Shown: piece after piece, positions 8,173 to 16,381 of the stretch
How positions within the stretch are numbered: the first letter of the stretch is position 1
Layout of the letters: the number at the start of each line of letters is the position of its first letter
Translations under genes and position numbers: made by a program
The notes under the pieces: model-generated
What the model was told of the DNA's origin: nothing
What the model saw: the letters and a program-made list of their open reading frames with translations, nothing else
Databases searched by the model: none
Assembly (NCBI GenBank): GCA_041860225.1
Contig: CP151794.1
Location: 620,001 to 684,000 of the forward strand
Length of the DNA: 64,000 nt
Direction: 5' to 3'
Origin: Magnimaribacter mokuoloeensis
Lineage (GTDB): Bacteria; Pseudomonadota; Gammaproteobacteria; Magnimaribacterales; Magnimaribacteraceae

Positions 8173-9339
8173 TTAAATATGCGAACCAAGTAGTGTTTTA
8201 AAGTTTTCGGAATAAAACTTTGTTTTACTCTCCTCACTTACATCTGACATGGTTTGTTCAAATCTTTTTATAGGGTCATCTGTGCCCTCATGATGAGGAT
8301 AATCTGAGGCGAACATCATCAGGTCTGCCGCTCCATTATTTAATAGCCAGCCGATATCCTCTCCAGGAAATGCAGTAACTTTAATATGTTTTTGAACGTA
8401 CTCCGAAGGGAGTAATTCAACTTGAGATAAATCTTGCAATCTTCTAAAGGCTCTAAAGGATTGGTCCAAGTGTTTCATCCAAGAAATTATCCAGGATGCA
8501 CCTAACTCCACAACCCCCACACGTAGATTAGGAAATCTATTGAAAACACCATCAAAAATCATAGAAGCAAGAAATAATTCAGCACAGTAGCTTATGCCCA
8601 TATAAGCAAGGGCATCTCTCGGAGCATCACCCTCTTTATGAGGTGGAACGCTGCCTCCATTGTTATAAAAAGATAAAGGAACAGGATCCCAGCTATTATC
8701 TGCGCCTACGTGTAATGTAATAGCAATGTCATTTGCTTCTATTTCTCTCCAAACTTTATCAAAATCAGGATGAGTTGAGGCTTTTGCACCTTCCGGAGCA
8801 ATAGTGTCAATCATGATAACGGAAAAACCATCTTTGATAGCTTGTTTTAAGAACTTCAATGCTATATCTTCACCATAGGCAAAAGGAATATAAGCCGCTC
8901 CATGCATGCGTTTATCAACAGAACAAAAGGTGGCCATACCTTTATTTAAAGCCTCTACACCTCCTAGAATTATTTTTTGATCTTTAGCAGCTAATACTTG
9001 ATCAAATGCACTTGTTGGAAAAACTATATGTGCCTTAAAACCCAAGAGATCATTAGCGAGTTTTCTTTCCTCAGCGTTAAAAGCTCCCAAGCCTTCCCAG
9101 CCTTTATGATTCCAAGTCATAAAATCTTTTTTTGCTTGCTCCAGTGCTGCTGAAGATGATTGCCTATTTTCAAAGTTTGCAATTGCTTTATCTATTCTTT
9201 CAAATACTTCTTTATCTCCTTCCACTATTGGTTCGAGATGTTCTTTTATGTCTTCTGAAGCAAAATCATAGATCCAATTCGGATGCTCCATCATGTGAGT
9301 GTCGGCATCGTAAATATCCTTTCTGTGAGCGTAAGTCAT
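8173..9339 (-). CDS. Amidohydrolase-2 family TIM-barrel metal hydrolase/decarboxylase
   Basis: This 388-residue protein belongs to the COG2159-type amidohydrolases. Near the N-terminus is DADTHMME (11-18), the D-x-D-x-H-x-x-E form seen in many members in place of HxH. Later come HVGAD (a metal-ligand strand) and the C-terminal FASDYPHHEG block with the conserved aspartate. Family members hydrolyse or decarboxylate aromatic and other small carboxylates (for example ACMSD and vanillate-type decarboxylases); the substrate here is unknown. GGAGAG three bases before the ATG supports the start at 9339. It is divergent from the SDR at 9415, sharing a 75-base promoter region. Confidence 0.8.
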   Translation of the reverse strand: MTYAHRKDIYDADTHMMEHPNWIYDFASEDIKEHLEPIVEGDKEVFERIDKAIANFENRQSSSAALEQAKKDFMTWNHKGWEGLGAFNAEERKLANDLLGFKAHIVFPTSAFDQVLAAKDQKIILGGVEALNKGMATFCSVDKRMHGAAYIPFAYGEDIALKFLKQAIKDGFSVIMIDTIAPEGAKASTHPDFDKVWREIEANDIAITLHVGADNSWDPVPLSFYNNGGSVPPHKEGDAPRDALAYMGISYCAELFLASMIFDGVFNRFPNLRVGVVELGASWIISWMKHLDQSFRAFRRLQDLSQVELLPSEYVQKHIKVTAFPGEDIGWLLNNGAADLMMFASDYPHHEGTDDPIKRFEQTMSDVSEESKTKFYSENFKTLLGSHI

Positions 9340-9414
9340 AAACTCTCCAATTTATTTGTTTCATCAGCAATTAAGATAAACTATAAACTACTTCTACAAA
9401 TAATATAAAAATAA

Positions 9415-10197
9415 ATGCAAGGTTATAAAAAGACTATACGACCGGTAGCCTTAGTGACAGGATTCTCATCTGGAATTGGCCTTGCTTATACAAAATATCT
9501 AGCTGAGAACAATTGGGAATTAGAATTGATAGCGCAAAACCCTGAAAAAGCCAAAAAGGCATTCGAATCTCTTTCCTATCCTCATTCGAGATATCATCTT
9601 TGTGACTTATCTAAACCAGAGGATTTAGATAATGTGGTCAAGGTAATAAAAGAGCCCAATCTTATTGTTGCCAATGCTGGCATTACTAAATATGGAGTAG
9701 CTGGATCTATAAACAAACAGGAAAAAAGAGACCTGTTTTATCTTTTATGTAACGGAGTTATCGATCTAATTGAAGAATTTATTCCTTCGATGATTAACCA
9801 AGGTGAAGGGAGAATTATTATAGTTTCAAGTATTGGAGCTATAACTCCTATGCCTAAGTCTTCAATTTATGCCTCAGCCAAGTCAGCCATATACTCTTAC
9901 GGACAATCATTAGCTAAAGAACTTTCAAATAAAAATATATCTGTCACGGTTAGTCTTCCTGGGTATGTTCGAACCGATGCCCATGCCAGAGCTGGACTAG
10001 ATCATCTAAAAAGTAAAGTTCCAAATTGGATGTGGGTAAGCGCCGAACAAGTAGTAAAAGAAACAGAGAGAGCTTCAATTAAGAAAAAGTCAGAAATCAT
10101 TCCAGGAATCGTTTACAAGCTTGTCAGGCCTTTTTTGAAACTATCTCTGGCTAATTTAATCTGGAATGGAATGACTAAAAGGAAATCTAAAAAGTAG
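9415..10197 (+). CDS. Short-chain dehydrogenase/reductase
   Basis: This 260-residue classical SDR has the nucleotide-binding glycine motif TGFSSGIG near residue 15, NAG (ANAGI), catalytic serine in VSS and YASAKSA with the active-site tyrosine and lysine. It is an NAD(P)-dependent oxidoreductase of unknown substrate. The C-terminal half has a hydrophobic stretch (PFLKLSLANLIW) typical of SDRs resembling DltE/YbbO or 17-beta-hydroxysteroid dehydrogenases, so a lipid-like or hydrophobic substrate is plausible. The last 11 bases overlap the convergent alpha/beta hydrolase gene. No Shine-Dalgarno is visible. Confidence 0.82.
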   Translation: MQGYKKTIRPVALVTGFSSGIGLAYTKYLAENNWELELIAQNPEKAKKAFESLSYPHSRYHLCDLSKPEDLDNVVKVIKEPNLIVANAGITKYGVAGSINKQEKRDLFYLLCNGVIDLIEEFIPSMINQGEGRIIIVSSIGAITPMPKSSIYASAKSAIYSYGQSLAKELSNKNISVTVSLPGYVRTDAHARAGLDHLKSKVPNWMWVSAEQVVKETERASIKKKSEIIPGIVYKLVRPFLKLSLANLIWNGMTKRKSKK

Positions 10198-11158
10198 TAA
10201 AGAAATCTTTGATATCATTTGCAACCCTATCTGGTGCTTCATACATCGGCAAATGGCCTATTTCAGGATAAATAATCAACTGATTTTTTGGGATATATTC
10301 AGCTAGGTTATAAGACGAAACATAAGGGATGATGTTATCTTCTTCACCGTGAATAATGAGGGTGGGTGCTTGAATGTCATTCAAGATTTCCGGTTTTTCT
10401 TCTCTGTAAAACCCACTAGAGAATCTCGACAGGATTGCCTTACGTGAGCCTTCTAATAACACAAGTTGGTGAAACTGATTTGATAATTCTTCAGTAGCTA
10501 AATTTTGATCATACACCGAGGATTGGAGTCCTTGTGTAGCAAAAAATTTAGGTGTGTAGAAAGAAAGAAAGAAACTTGCAAAGTCAGATCTCATGATTTT
10601 CCAAACTAAGGGCGTTTCAGCTTCATTTTTTTGTATCTGTTTTCTTTGTTCTTCAGTATATATACCGCTTGAAGCAAGAAGAATAAGTGATTCAATTTTA
10701 TTTGGATGTTTAAGAGCATATCTCCAAGCTATTCCCCCACCCATTGAGTTGCCTGCAAGAGAAAATTTATTTACATCTAGAAGCTTAGCTACCTCAGTAA
10801 TTACCTTTATTGAATTTTCTGTTGAATAATCGTTTGTAGGCACAGGTCCAGTTAATCCAAAACCAGGTAAATCTATGCTGATTAATCTAAAGTCAGAAAT
10901 AAGAAAAGGTACCATCGTCTCAAAATTAAAAAGAGAACCATTAAATCCGTGAAGTAAGATTATTACGGGTTTATTTTTTTTACCTTCGTCTCGATAGTGA
11001 ACCCTACTTCCATCGTCTAAAGTTATAAATTGCGATTTATCCGTAGCATATTTCTTCTCCAGTTCCTCTCTGGGGATATCAAAATGTACTCCACTAGAAA
11101 TTAGTAAAATTAAAACAGTTAATATTGCTACTAGAAAATACTTTAATCGAAATTTCAT
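10187..11158 (-). CDS. Alpha/beta hydrolase, membrane-anchored or secreted
   Basis: This 323-residue alpha/beta hydrolase starts with an uncleaved-looking N-terminal hydrophobic helix (about 7-23), suggesting a periplasmic enzyme tethered to the inner membrane. HGFNGS (70-75) forms the oxyanion region, GNSMGGG holds nucleophile S138, and D274 (HGEEDN) and H302 (IGHLP) complete the triad. Related enzymes include esterases and C-C bond hydrolases (MhpC/BphD-like). The MFS transporter upstream on the same strand is only 4 bases away, so import or export of the substrate or product may be linked to it. Substrate unknown. Confidence 0.82.
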   Translation of the reverse strand: MKFRLKYFLVAILTVLILLISSGVHFDIPREELEKKYATDKSQFITLDDGSRVHYRDEGKKNKPVIILLHGFNGSLFNFETMVPFLISDFRLISIDLPGFGLTGPVPTNDYSTENSIKVITEVAKLLDVNKFSLAGNSMGGGIAWRYALKHPNKIESLILLASSGIYTEEQRKQIQKNEAETPLVWKIMRSDFASFFLSFYTPKFFATQGLQSSVYDQNLATEELSNQFHQLVLLEGSRKAILSRFSSGFYREEKPEILNDIQAPTLIIHGEEDNIIPYVSSYNLAEYIPKNQLIIYPEIGHLPMYEAPDRVANDIKDFFTTF

Positions 11159-11162
11159 AAGG

Positions 11163-12365
11163 CTAAGGTCGAATTAATTTTGACTTGAAAGCTATCCTTG
11201 TTTCATTTTCTGGTGACGGCGACTTGGGAATAAACTGAGCTGCTATTAGAGAGAGCAAAGCAAAGATTGCTCCTATGTAAAATACTAAAGAATGAGACCA
11301 CATCCATACCAACCCCAGAAGCGCAGGGACAACTATTGCGGCAATGTGGTTTATAGTGAATGACACTCCAGCATTACTTGCCATGTCTTTAGGATCAGCT
11401 ATTTTTTGAAAATAGGTTGTAATGGCTATAGCTAGCGCAAAAAACATGTGATCTAAGATATACAAGAATGCAGCTAGAGTAGCATTTTCTACTAAACCAT
11501 ATGCAATAAAGACAATAATGAGGCCTATATACTCAAATGTTAATGCCCTCCTCTCTCCAAATTTACCAATAAGGCTTCCTATTTTCTCGGCGAACATGTA
11601 ATTAAAAGCGTAATTAACTAAAAAGAGTAACGTGACCTGCGAAGCACTATAACCAAATTTTTCAACCATCAGAAAAGCAGCAAAGACTACAAAGATTTGT
11701 CTTCTTGCTCCTGATAAAAAAGTAAGTAGGTAATACAACCAATATCGCTTCCTAAGAACAAGGTTTTGGTTTTGTTCTACTTTCGAAGGAAAGGCTGGAT
11801 AGAAGATGAACATGACTAAGGCAAGAAAAATACATATTCCCCCTGCAATTGCAAAGTTGGTCCAGTAAGGTAACTGAAAGAATTCTAATAATGTCCATAA
11901 ACAACCATAAACTATTAAAGATGTTAATGATCCTACAGCAAGAAGCTTGCCTAGGATGATTGGAGCTTCTTCTTTGGATAGCCACTGTAGGCTAAGTGAC
12001 TGCTTGACAGCCTCAAAATAATGAAACCCTATACTCATCAAGACGGTCGTAAAATACAGTCCGTAAACAGTGGGGAAAAAACCAGTTAAACAAACACCTA
12101 GTCCCAATAAGGCTAAAGAAAAAACAGCAAAGGTTTGTTCTTTGATAACTAATAAAACAAATATAAGTGTGAAAGATAGAAAACCTGGTACTTCTCTAAG
12201 ACTTTGTAAAATGCCAATTTCAACCCCAGTAAAAGCTGCTTTTTCTACAACAAAGTTATTCAACATTGCAGACCATGCATTGAATGCAATAGGCATTGCA
12301 ATGGACATCAATATTAATAAAGAAATAGGATTAAATAGATTCCTATCGGAAAATAATTTTTTCAT
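11163..12365 (-). CDS. Major facilitator superfamily transporter
   Basis: This 400-residue protein has about twelve hydrophobic helices in two halves with a cytoplasmic loop near the middle (VEQNQNLVLRKRYW), the MFS layout. I choose ATG 12365; an adjacent GTG at 12368 is the alternative. No substrate-specific motif is visible to me. It sits directly upstream of an alpha/beta hydrolase and probably forms a two-gene unit with it. The family is recognised from hydropathy and size rather than signature motifs, so substrate class is open. Confidence 0.75.
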   Translation of the reverse strand: MKKLFSDRNLFNPISLLILMSIAMPIAFNAWSAMLNNFVVEKAAFTGVEIGILQSLREVPGFLSFTLIFVLLVIKEQTFAVFSLALLGLGVCLTGFFPTVYGLYFTTVLMSIGFHYFEAVKQSLSLQWLSKEEAPIILGKLLAVGSLTSLIVYGCLWTLLEFFQLPYWTNFAIAGGICIFLALVMFIFYPAFPSKVEQNQNLVLRKRYWLYYLLTFLSGARRQIFVVFAAFLMVEKFGYSASQVTLLFLVNYAFNYMFAEKIGSLIGKFGERRALTFEYIGLIIVFIAYGLVENATLAAFLYILDHMFFALAIAITTYFQKIADPKDMASNAGVSFTINHIAAIVVPALLGLVWMWSHSLVFYIGAIFALLSLIAAQFIPKSPSPENETRIAFKSKLIRP

Positions 12366-12433
12366 CACAAGTAAGTTTATCTGTCCCCACGGGTATGTTC
12401 AATGCAGTCCAAGGAGACTAAAATTTGGAGATT

Positions 12434-12692
12434 ATGAAATTTAAGATTTTTTTAATAAATATAATTATTCTTTCAATGAACCTTACAGCAAAGGAAAAGC
12501 AAGGTGAGTCTTTTAATATACTGGTCTACAACACACATGGATTACCGGAAATATTCATAAGTGATAATCCTAAAATGAGATTTCCAGTGATAGGAAATAA
12601 GACTAAAAATTACTCTATCTCTTACCCTTGCAATCAAACTCACAAAATTTTTTGATGAGCCGATTGACTCAATTTTTGAACTCGAGAATTAA
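12434..12692 (+). pseudogene. Decayed remnant of a secreted endonuclease/exonuclease/phosphatase-fold hydrolase
   Basis: An ATG at 12434 with GGAG four bases upstream begins a 73-codon frame (to 12655). It encodes a signal peptide and then FNILVYNTHGLP and NPKMRFPVIG, which resemble the first strand of sphingomyelinase/DNase-I-type (EEP) hydrolases, where YNTHGLP or YNV is typical. The frame then stops. The +1 frame continues over the stop as DEPIDSIFELEN and ends at 12690-12692, as if an internal deletion with a frameshift joined the N-terminus to the C-terminal tail. Full-length EEP proteins are several hundred residues. Alternatively it is a short expressed secreted peptide. Confidence 0.45.
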
Positions 12693-12753
12693 ATCAAATG
12701 ATTACAGTAACAAAAATGGCTAAATTCTATACTAAATTCAATATTCAAATTTT

Positions 12754-12829
12754 TGGTGGAGCTAGGCGGGATCGAACCGCCGACCTCAACACTGCCAGTG
12801 TTGCGCTCTCCCAGCTGAGCTATAGCCCC
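12754..12829 (-). tRNA. tRNA-Ala (anticodon GGC)
   Basis: The reverse complement folds as a complete 76-base tRNA including an encoded CCA (12754-12756). The acceptor pairs GGGGCTA with TAGCTCC, with one G:T pair. The anticodon stem is CAACA/TGTTG with loop CTGGCAG, giving anticodon GGC, and the T-arm has GTTCGATCC. It lies antisense to the gap between the hydrolase remnant and the S9 peptidase gene. Confidence 0.96.
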
Positions 12830-12892
12830 TTGAATGAAATTGAACTATTATACCCATCAAAGTTCGTTAACAAAAAAAATAAGTCTAAAACT

Positions 12893-14899
12893 ATGAAATT
12901 TTATATAAAAGTTGCCCTCTTTATTTCTCTTTTTAATTTCTCATATATAACTTCAGCAGATACGAATAAAAATGCCGAATTGTTTGGCTCTTGGCCTGAT
13001 ATTCGAGATGTTGTCATATCTCCAAACGGGAAATATGTTGGGGTTGTGCAAACAGTAAACAGACAGGGAATAGTTAAAATATTAGATTTAGATAGCTCCC
13101 AATTAATAAGCATCCATGATTTTGGAAAAAAAGGAAGTATTTCAGATTTCTTTTGGGCCACCAACGAAAGACTTGTATTCTCGGTAACTAGACCAAGCAC
13201 TAGGACCACAGAAAACTGGGGAACAGGTCAACTTGTTGCAGCGAATATTGACGGTAAAAGGACAAGACTCATAGCTGGATGGGGAACTGACGAAAATAGA
13301 AAGGGTATTCATAATAGAGCCAAAACTGATCCAAATAGACCTGCTTATGTGGTGCATACTCTGCCAGAAGATAAAGACCACATAATAGTAAACTTTTTTG
13401 ATAATGCTGGTTTTAATGACCTTGCTAAGTTGAATATTAACAACGGAAAAGTCACTTATATAACAGGTTCACCTGTGATTTATCCAAGTTGGGTGCTAAA
13501 TTCTAACGGTGATTTGATAGGTGTTTGGACAGCTGATTTAGAAAATACATCTGCAATATATCTCTACAAACCCAATCTTCCAAGAGGTGCCCTTGAATCA
13601 AGAGAATGTAAGCAGAAAACTAATTGTTATATACCTCCAATTAAACAAGATAATAAGAAACCGGGTTGGGTCTTCTTCAAAGAATTTGAGTTTCCTAAAG
13701 GGGCTTCAATAGAAGGATTCACTAAAAAAGGGACAATGATGGTTACTGAATTTATGGAAGAAGATACATCTGGACTCTATGAATACGACTTAAAGAAGAA
13801 CACATATGAGTTGATTTATAGGCACCCTAGAGTTGATATCACCGGTGTAGCGACCAGCCGTGATGACGGCCCTTATGGAATAAGGGTTGATGATGGTAAG
13901 CCTGAGTATCTTTATCTCTCAGAGACCAACAGACTCAAAGATCTGCACTTACAGTTTTATAATGCTTTCCCAGGCAGCAAGACATCTATTACATCTAGAT
14001 CAGATGACTACACTAAAGCAATCGGTTTTGTTAGTGCAGACAATAATCCGGGAGTGTACTATTTACTTGACACCGAAAAGAACCGAATTTCTCCTTTGGG
14101 TAGGTATTGGGCTAAGACTTCTTACGACTCTCTTGCAAAAATGGAGGTTATCAACTTTCAAAACAGACATGGAGATAAAGTACAATCCTATTTAACTAAG
14201 GCCGTCGGCAAGACAAATGCTCCCACTATTGTCATGCCACACGGAGGTCCTTGGGCTAGAGACTATTGGGGATTCAATCCTGAAGTTCAGTTCCTAGCCG
14301 CTGAAGGATTCAACGTTTTACAAAATAATATTCGAGGTTCTAGTGGTTACGGTTTAAAACATATGAAAGAAGTTTACGGAAATTTCGATACCGTCCTGGA
14401 AGACATGTTTGACTCTATAGAATACTTACACTCAAAGGGTGAGATTGATAAAGATAATGTCTGTGTTTATGGAGGTAGTTACGGAGGTTACGCTGCTACC
14501 CAAGGTCCAATGATGAGACCTGATTTATTTAGATGTGCTGTTAGTGAAGCTGGACTATATGACATCAATGCCCAATATACGAGTGGTGATATAAGATGGG
14601 TAAGAGGAGGAAAGAAATTTTTAGAAGCTACATTTGGTGATGGTGCAGAGGCAGAGACTCAATCCCCCACAAACTATGTTAATAAACTCATTACTCCTTA
14701 TATGATAATTCACGGAGAAAAAGACATAAGAACACCTTATCAAGAAGCTAAAGCGTTCATGAAGAAGATGGATAAAGCTGGAATTAAATATGAAAAAATG
14801 ATCATAGAAAAGGAAACTCATGGATTCTCTAGAGAAGAAAATAGAATCGAGAAGATGAAGCGAATAAGTGCTTTCTTTAATAAGTATCTTGATACTTAA
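12893..14899 (+). CDS. S9 family peptidase (prolyl oligopeptidase/acylaminoacyl peptidase type), secreted
   Basis: The open frame extends upstream to 12698 but that part reads through the antisense of tRNA-Ala, so I start at ATG 12893, which gives a clean signal peptide (about 22 residues). The 668-residue protein has an N-terminal beta-propeller-like half and a C-terminal alpha/beta hydrolase half with HGGPWARD, nucleophile GGSYGG (S529), D611 (HGEKD) and H643 (ETHGF). Such enzymes cleave short peptides, often in the periplasm. This suits a cell living on imported peptides, together with the Opp genes in this window. Its stop codon shares bases with the convergent DUF6580 gene (TTAA at 14896-14899). 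Confidence 0.88.
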   Translation: MKFYIKVALFISLFNFSYITSADTNKNAELFGSWPDIRDVVISPNGKYVGVVQTVNRQGIVKILDLDSSQLISIHDFGKKGSISDFFWATNERLVFSVTRPSTRTTENWGTGQLVAANIDGKRTRLIAGWGTDENRKGIHNRAKTDPNRPAYVVHTLPEDKDHIIVNFFDNAGFNDLAKLNINNGKVTYITGSPVIYPSWVLNSNGDLIGVWTADLENTSAIYLYKPNLPRGALESRECKQKTNCYIPPIKQDNKKPGWVFFKEFEFPKGASIEGFTKKGTMMVTEFMEEDTSGLYEYDLKKNTYELIYRHPRVDITGVATSRDDGPYGIRVDDGKPEYLYLSETNRLKDLHLQFYNAFPGSKTSITSRSDDYTKAIGFVSADNNPGVYYLLDTEKNRISPLGRYWAKTSYDSLAKMEVINFQNRHGDKVQSYLTKAVGKTNAPTIVMPHGGPWARDYWGFNPEVQFLAAEGFNVLQNNIRGSSGYGLKHMKEVYGNFDTVLEDMFDSIEYLHSKGEIDKDNVCVYGGSYGGYAATQGPMMRPDLFRCAVSEAGLYDINAQYTSGDIRWVRGGKKFLEATFGDGAEAETQSPTNYVNKLITPYMIIHGEKDIRTPYQEAKAFMKKMDKAGIKYEKMIIEKETHGFSREENRIEKMKRISAFFNKYLDT

Positions 14900-15393
14900 G
14901 GAGTAACTGTATTATTTTTCTTAATTAAGATAGCTACAGAGTAGAAAGCTGCACTAAATAGAATGCATGCCAAGGCGCTACTAGCGTAAAAAGGTATGGC
15001 ATTGACATAACAAAGAATAAGTCCATTTAAGTTATTCGCGTAAGTCGAAGAATTAAGCCATACTCCAAAGTTGCTTATAACAAAAAAGACCATTGGCGAA
15101 GATATGGCTAGTACCCCTACTCTTTTCAGAGAAGATTGATGAAAATAGTAAGTCATTAAGCTAAGAGCGATAATTGGAAAATAAGTCCATAGCATCAAAG
15201 AATGCAAGCCAATAAAAAAATCTGATATGAGCATTGCACACAGGGGAACGGATATAGAAAAGGTTATATCTTTTTTTATGAATGGCAGAAAAATTATTCC
15301 GGCTAGTATTGGTGTAAAGTTTGGAGGGTGAGGAATAATTCTACTTAAAACAAGTAAAAGAGTTAGAAAAATAATGCCTTTTAGGTAGTTCAT
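14896..15393 (-). CDS. DUF6580 / ECF transporter S-component-like membrane protein
   Basis: This 165-residue membrane protein has about five hydrophobic helices. The N-terminal SRIIPHPPNFTPILA motif and the SDFFIGLHS motif are what I associate with DUF6580, a family that resembles vitamin ECF S-components. No function is established to my knowledge. No ECF ATPase genes are nearby. There is no Shine-Dalgarno. TAGAAT lies 6 bases before the ATG (15400-15405), a possible leaderless start. Confidence 0.65.
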   Translation of the reverse strand: MNYLKGIIFLTLLLVLSRIIPHPPNFTPILAGIIFLPFIKKDITFSISVPLCAMLISDFFIGLHSLMLWTYFPIIALSLMTYYFHQSSLKRVGVLAISSPMVFFVISNFGVWLNSSTYANNLNGLILCYVNAIPFYASSALACILFSAAFYSVAILIKKNNTVTP

Positions 15394-15433
15394 TTTGTTA
15401 TTCTAATTGAATTAAAAATTATTGGAAAAATTA

Positions 15434-16381
15434 ATGAATCAAGCACCATTACATGAGCTAGAAGATTTCTCTTTTTCTGGCGGACAAGCTTTCTTCTATC
15501 AAATAAATGAAGAAGATCAACTCAGAATTGCTTTCTGGAATATGGAAAGTACAAAAGGAACGATAATACTTCAATCGGGTAGAACAGAATTTATTGAAAA
15601 GTACTACGAAGTTATTGAGGAGTTTGTCTCTAGAGGGTTTGCTGTTGCAATGATGGACTGGAGAGGTCAAGGGCTATCAAGTAGGACCGCAACAGATAAA
15701 AGACTAGGTCACATAGATAAATTTGAGACCTACGATGAAGATTTCAAATCAGTAATGAACAACTATTTTCAATCAAAGTGCCCGAAACCTTTTATAGGCT
15801 TTGGCCATTCTATGGGAGGATGTCTTTTGACTTCTTATTTTATTTCAGATGACAATCTATTTGATAAATGCATTTTATGCGCCCCTATGGTATCGGTAAG
15901 AGCAAATGCCCTATCAAGAAGAATTGTTGGAGCATTGGGAATACTTGAAATCTTTGGTTTGGGATCTTTTCCAATGCAGAAACCTTCATGGGATGAAGAA
16001 GATGGTTGGACAGAAGAACCTTTTGAAGAAAATGCTCTCACATCAGACAAAAGAAGGTTCAATAGGTCTTATAGATTAATTAGTAAATTTCCTGAGTTAG
16101 GCGTAAAAGGGATTTCAGTTGGTTGGTTAAAACATGCATTAAAAAGAACAAATCAATTTAAATCCTTAGATTGGACTAAAGCAATAAAAAAACCCCTGCT
16201 GCTTCTTGATGCTACTGAAGATAAATTAGTAAATAGTCAGTTGAATAAAGACTTGTTAGGGCAATCTTCTTTGGTATCTATCAAATCAATAAATTCTCAG
16301 CATGAGATCATGATGGAGAGTGATGAAATTCGAAAAGAGGCCTGGGAGTCTATAGATCTTTTTCTAAAGACTGAATCATAG
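15434..16381 (+). CDS. Alpha/beta hydrolase, lysophospholipase (PldB-like)
   Basis: This 315-residue protein has the monoacylglycerol lipase/lysophospholipase pattern: DWRGQGLS, nucleophile GFGHSMGG (S126 from this start), LLDATEDKLV with the acidic residue, and a C-terminal SQHEIMME with the catalytic histidine. I choose ATG 15434, which has GGAAA at a proper distance; TTG at 15422 is a longer alternative. No signal peptide is seen, so it is likely cytoplasmic, releasing fatty acid from lysolipids or monoglycerides. Its last 32 bases overlap the convergent gltX gene, an unusually deep overlap. Confidence 0.83.
   Translation: MNQAPLHELEDFSFSGGQAFFYQINEEDQLRIAFWNMESTKGTIILQSGRTEFIEKYYEVIEEFVSRGFAVAMMDWRGQGLSSRTATDKRLGHIDKFETYDEDFKSVMNNYFQSKCPKPFIGFGHSMGGCLLTSYFISDDNLFDKCILCAPMVSVRANALSRRIVGALGILEIFGLGSFPMQKPSWDEEDGWTEEPFEENALTSDKRRFNRSYRLISKFPELGVKGISVGWLKHALKRTNQFKSLDWTKAIKKPLLLLDATEDKLVNSQLNKDLLGQSSLVSIKSINSQHEIMMESDEIRKEAWESIDLFLKTES

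Noticed and set aside
12698..12892. N-terminal extension of the S9 peptidase frame
   Set aside because: It reads through the antisense of tRNA-Ala and lacks a signal peptide; the ATG at 12893 gives the natural secreted N-terminus. The peptide encoded by antisense tRNA is a known annotation artefact.
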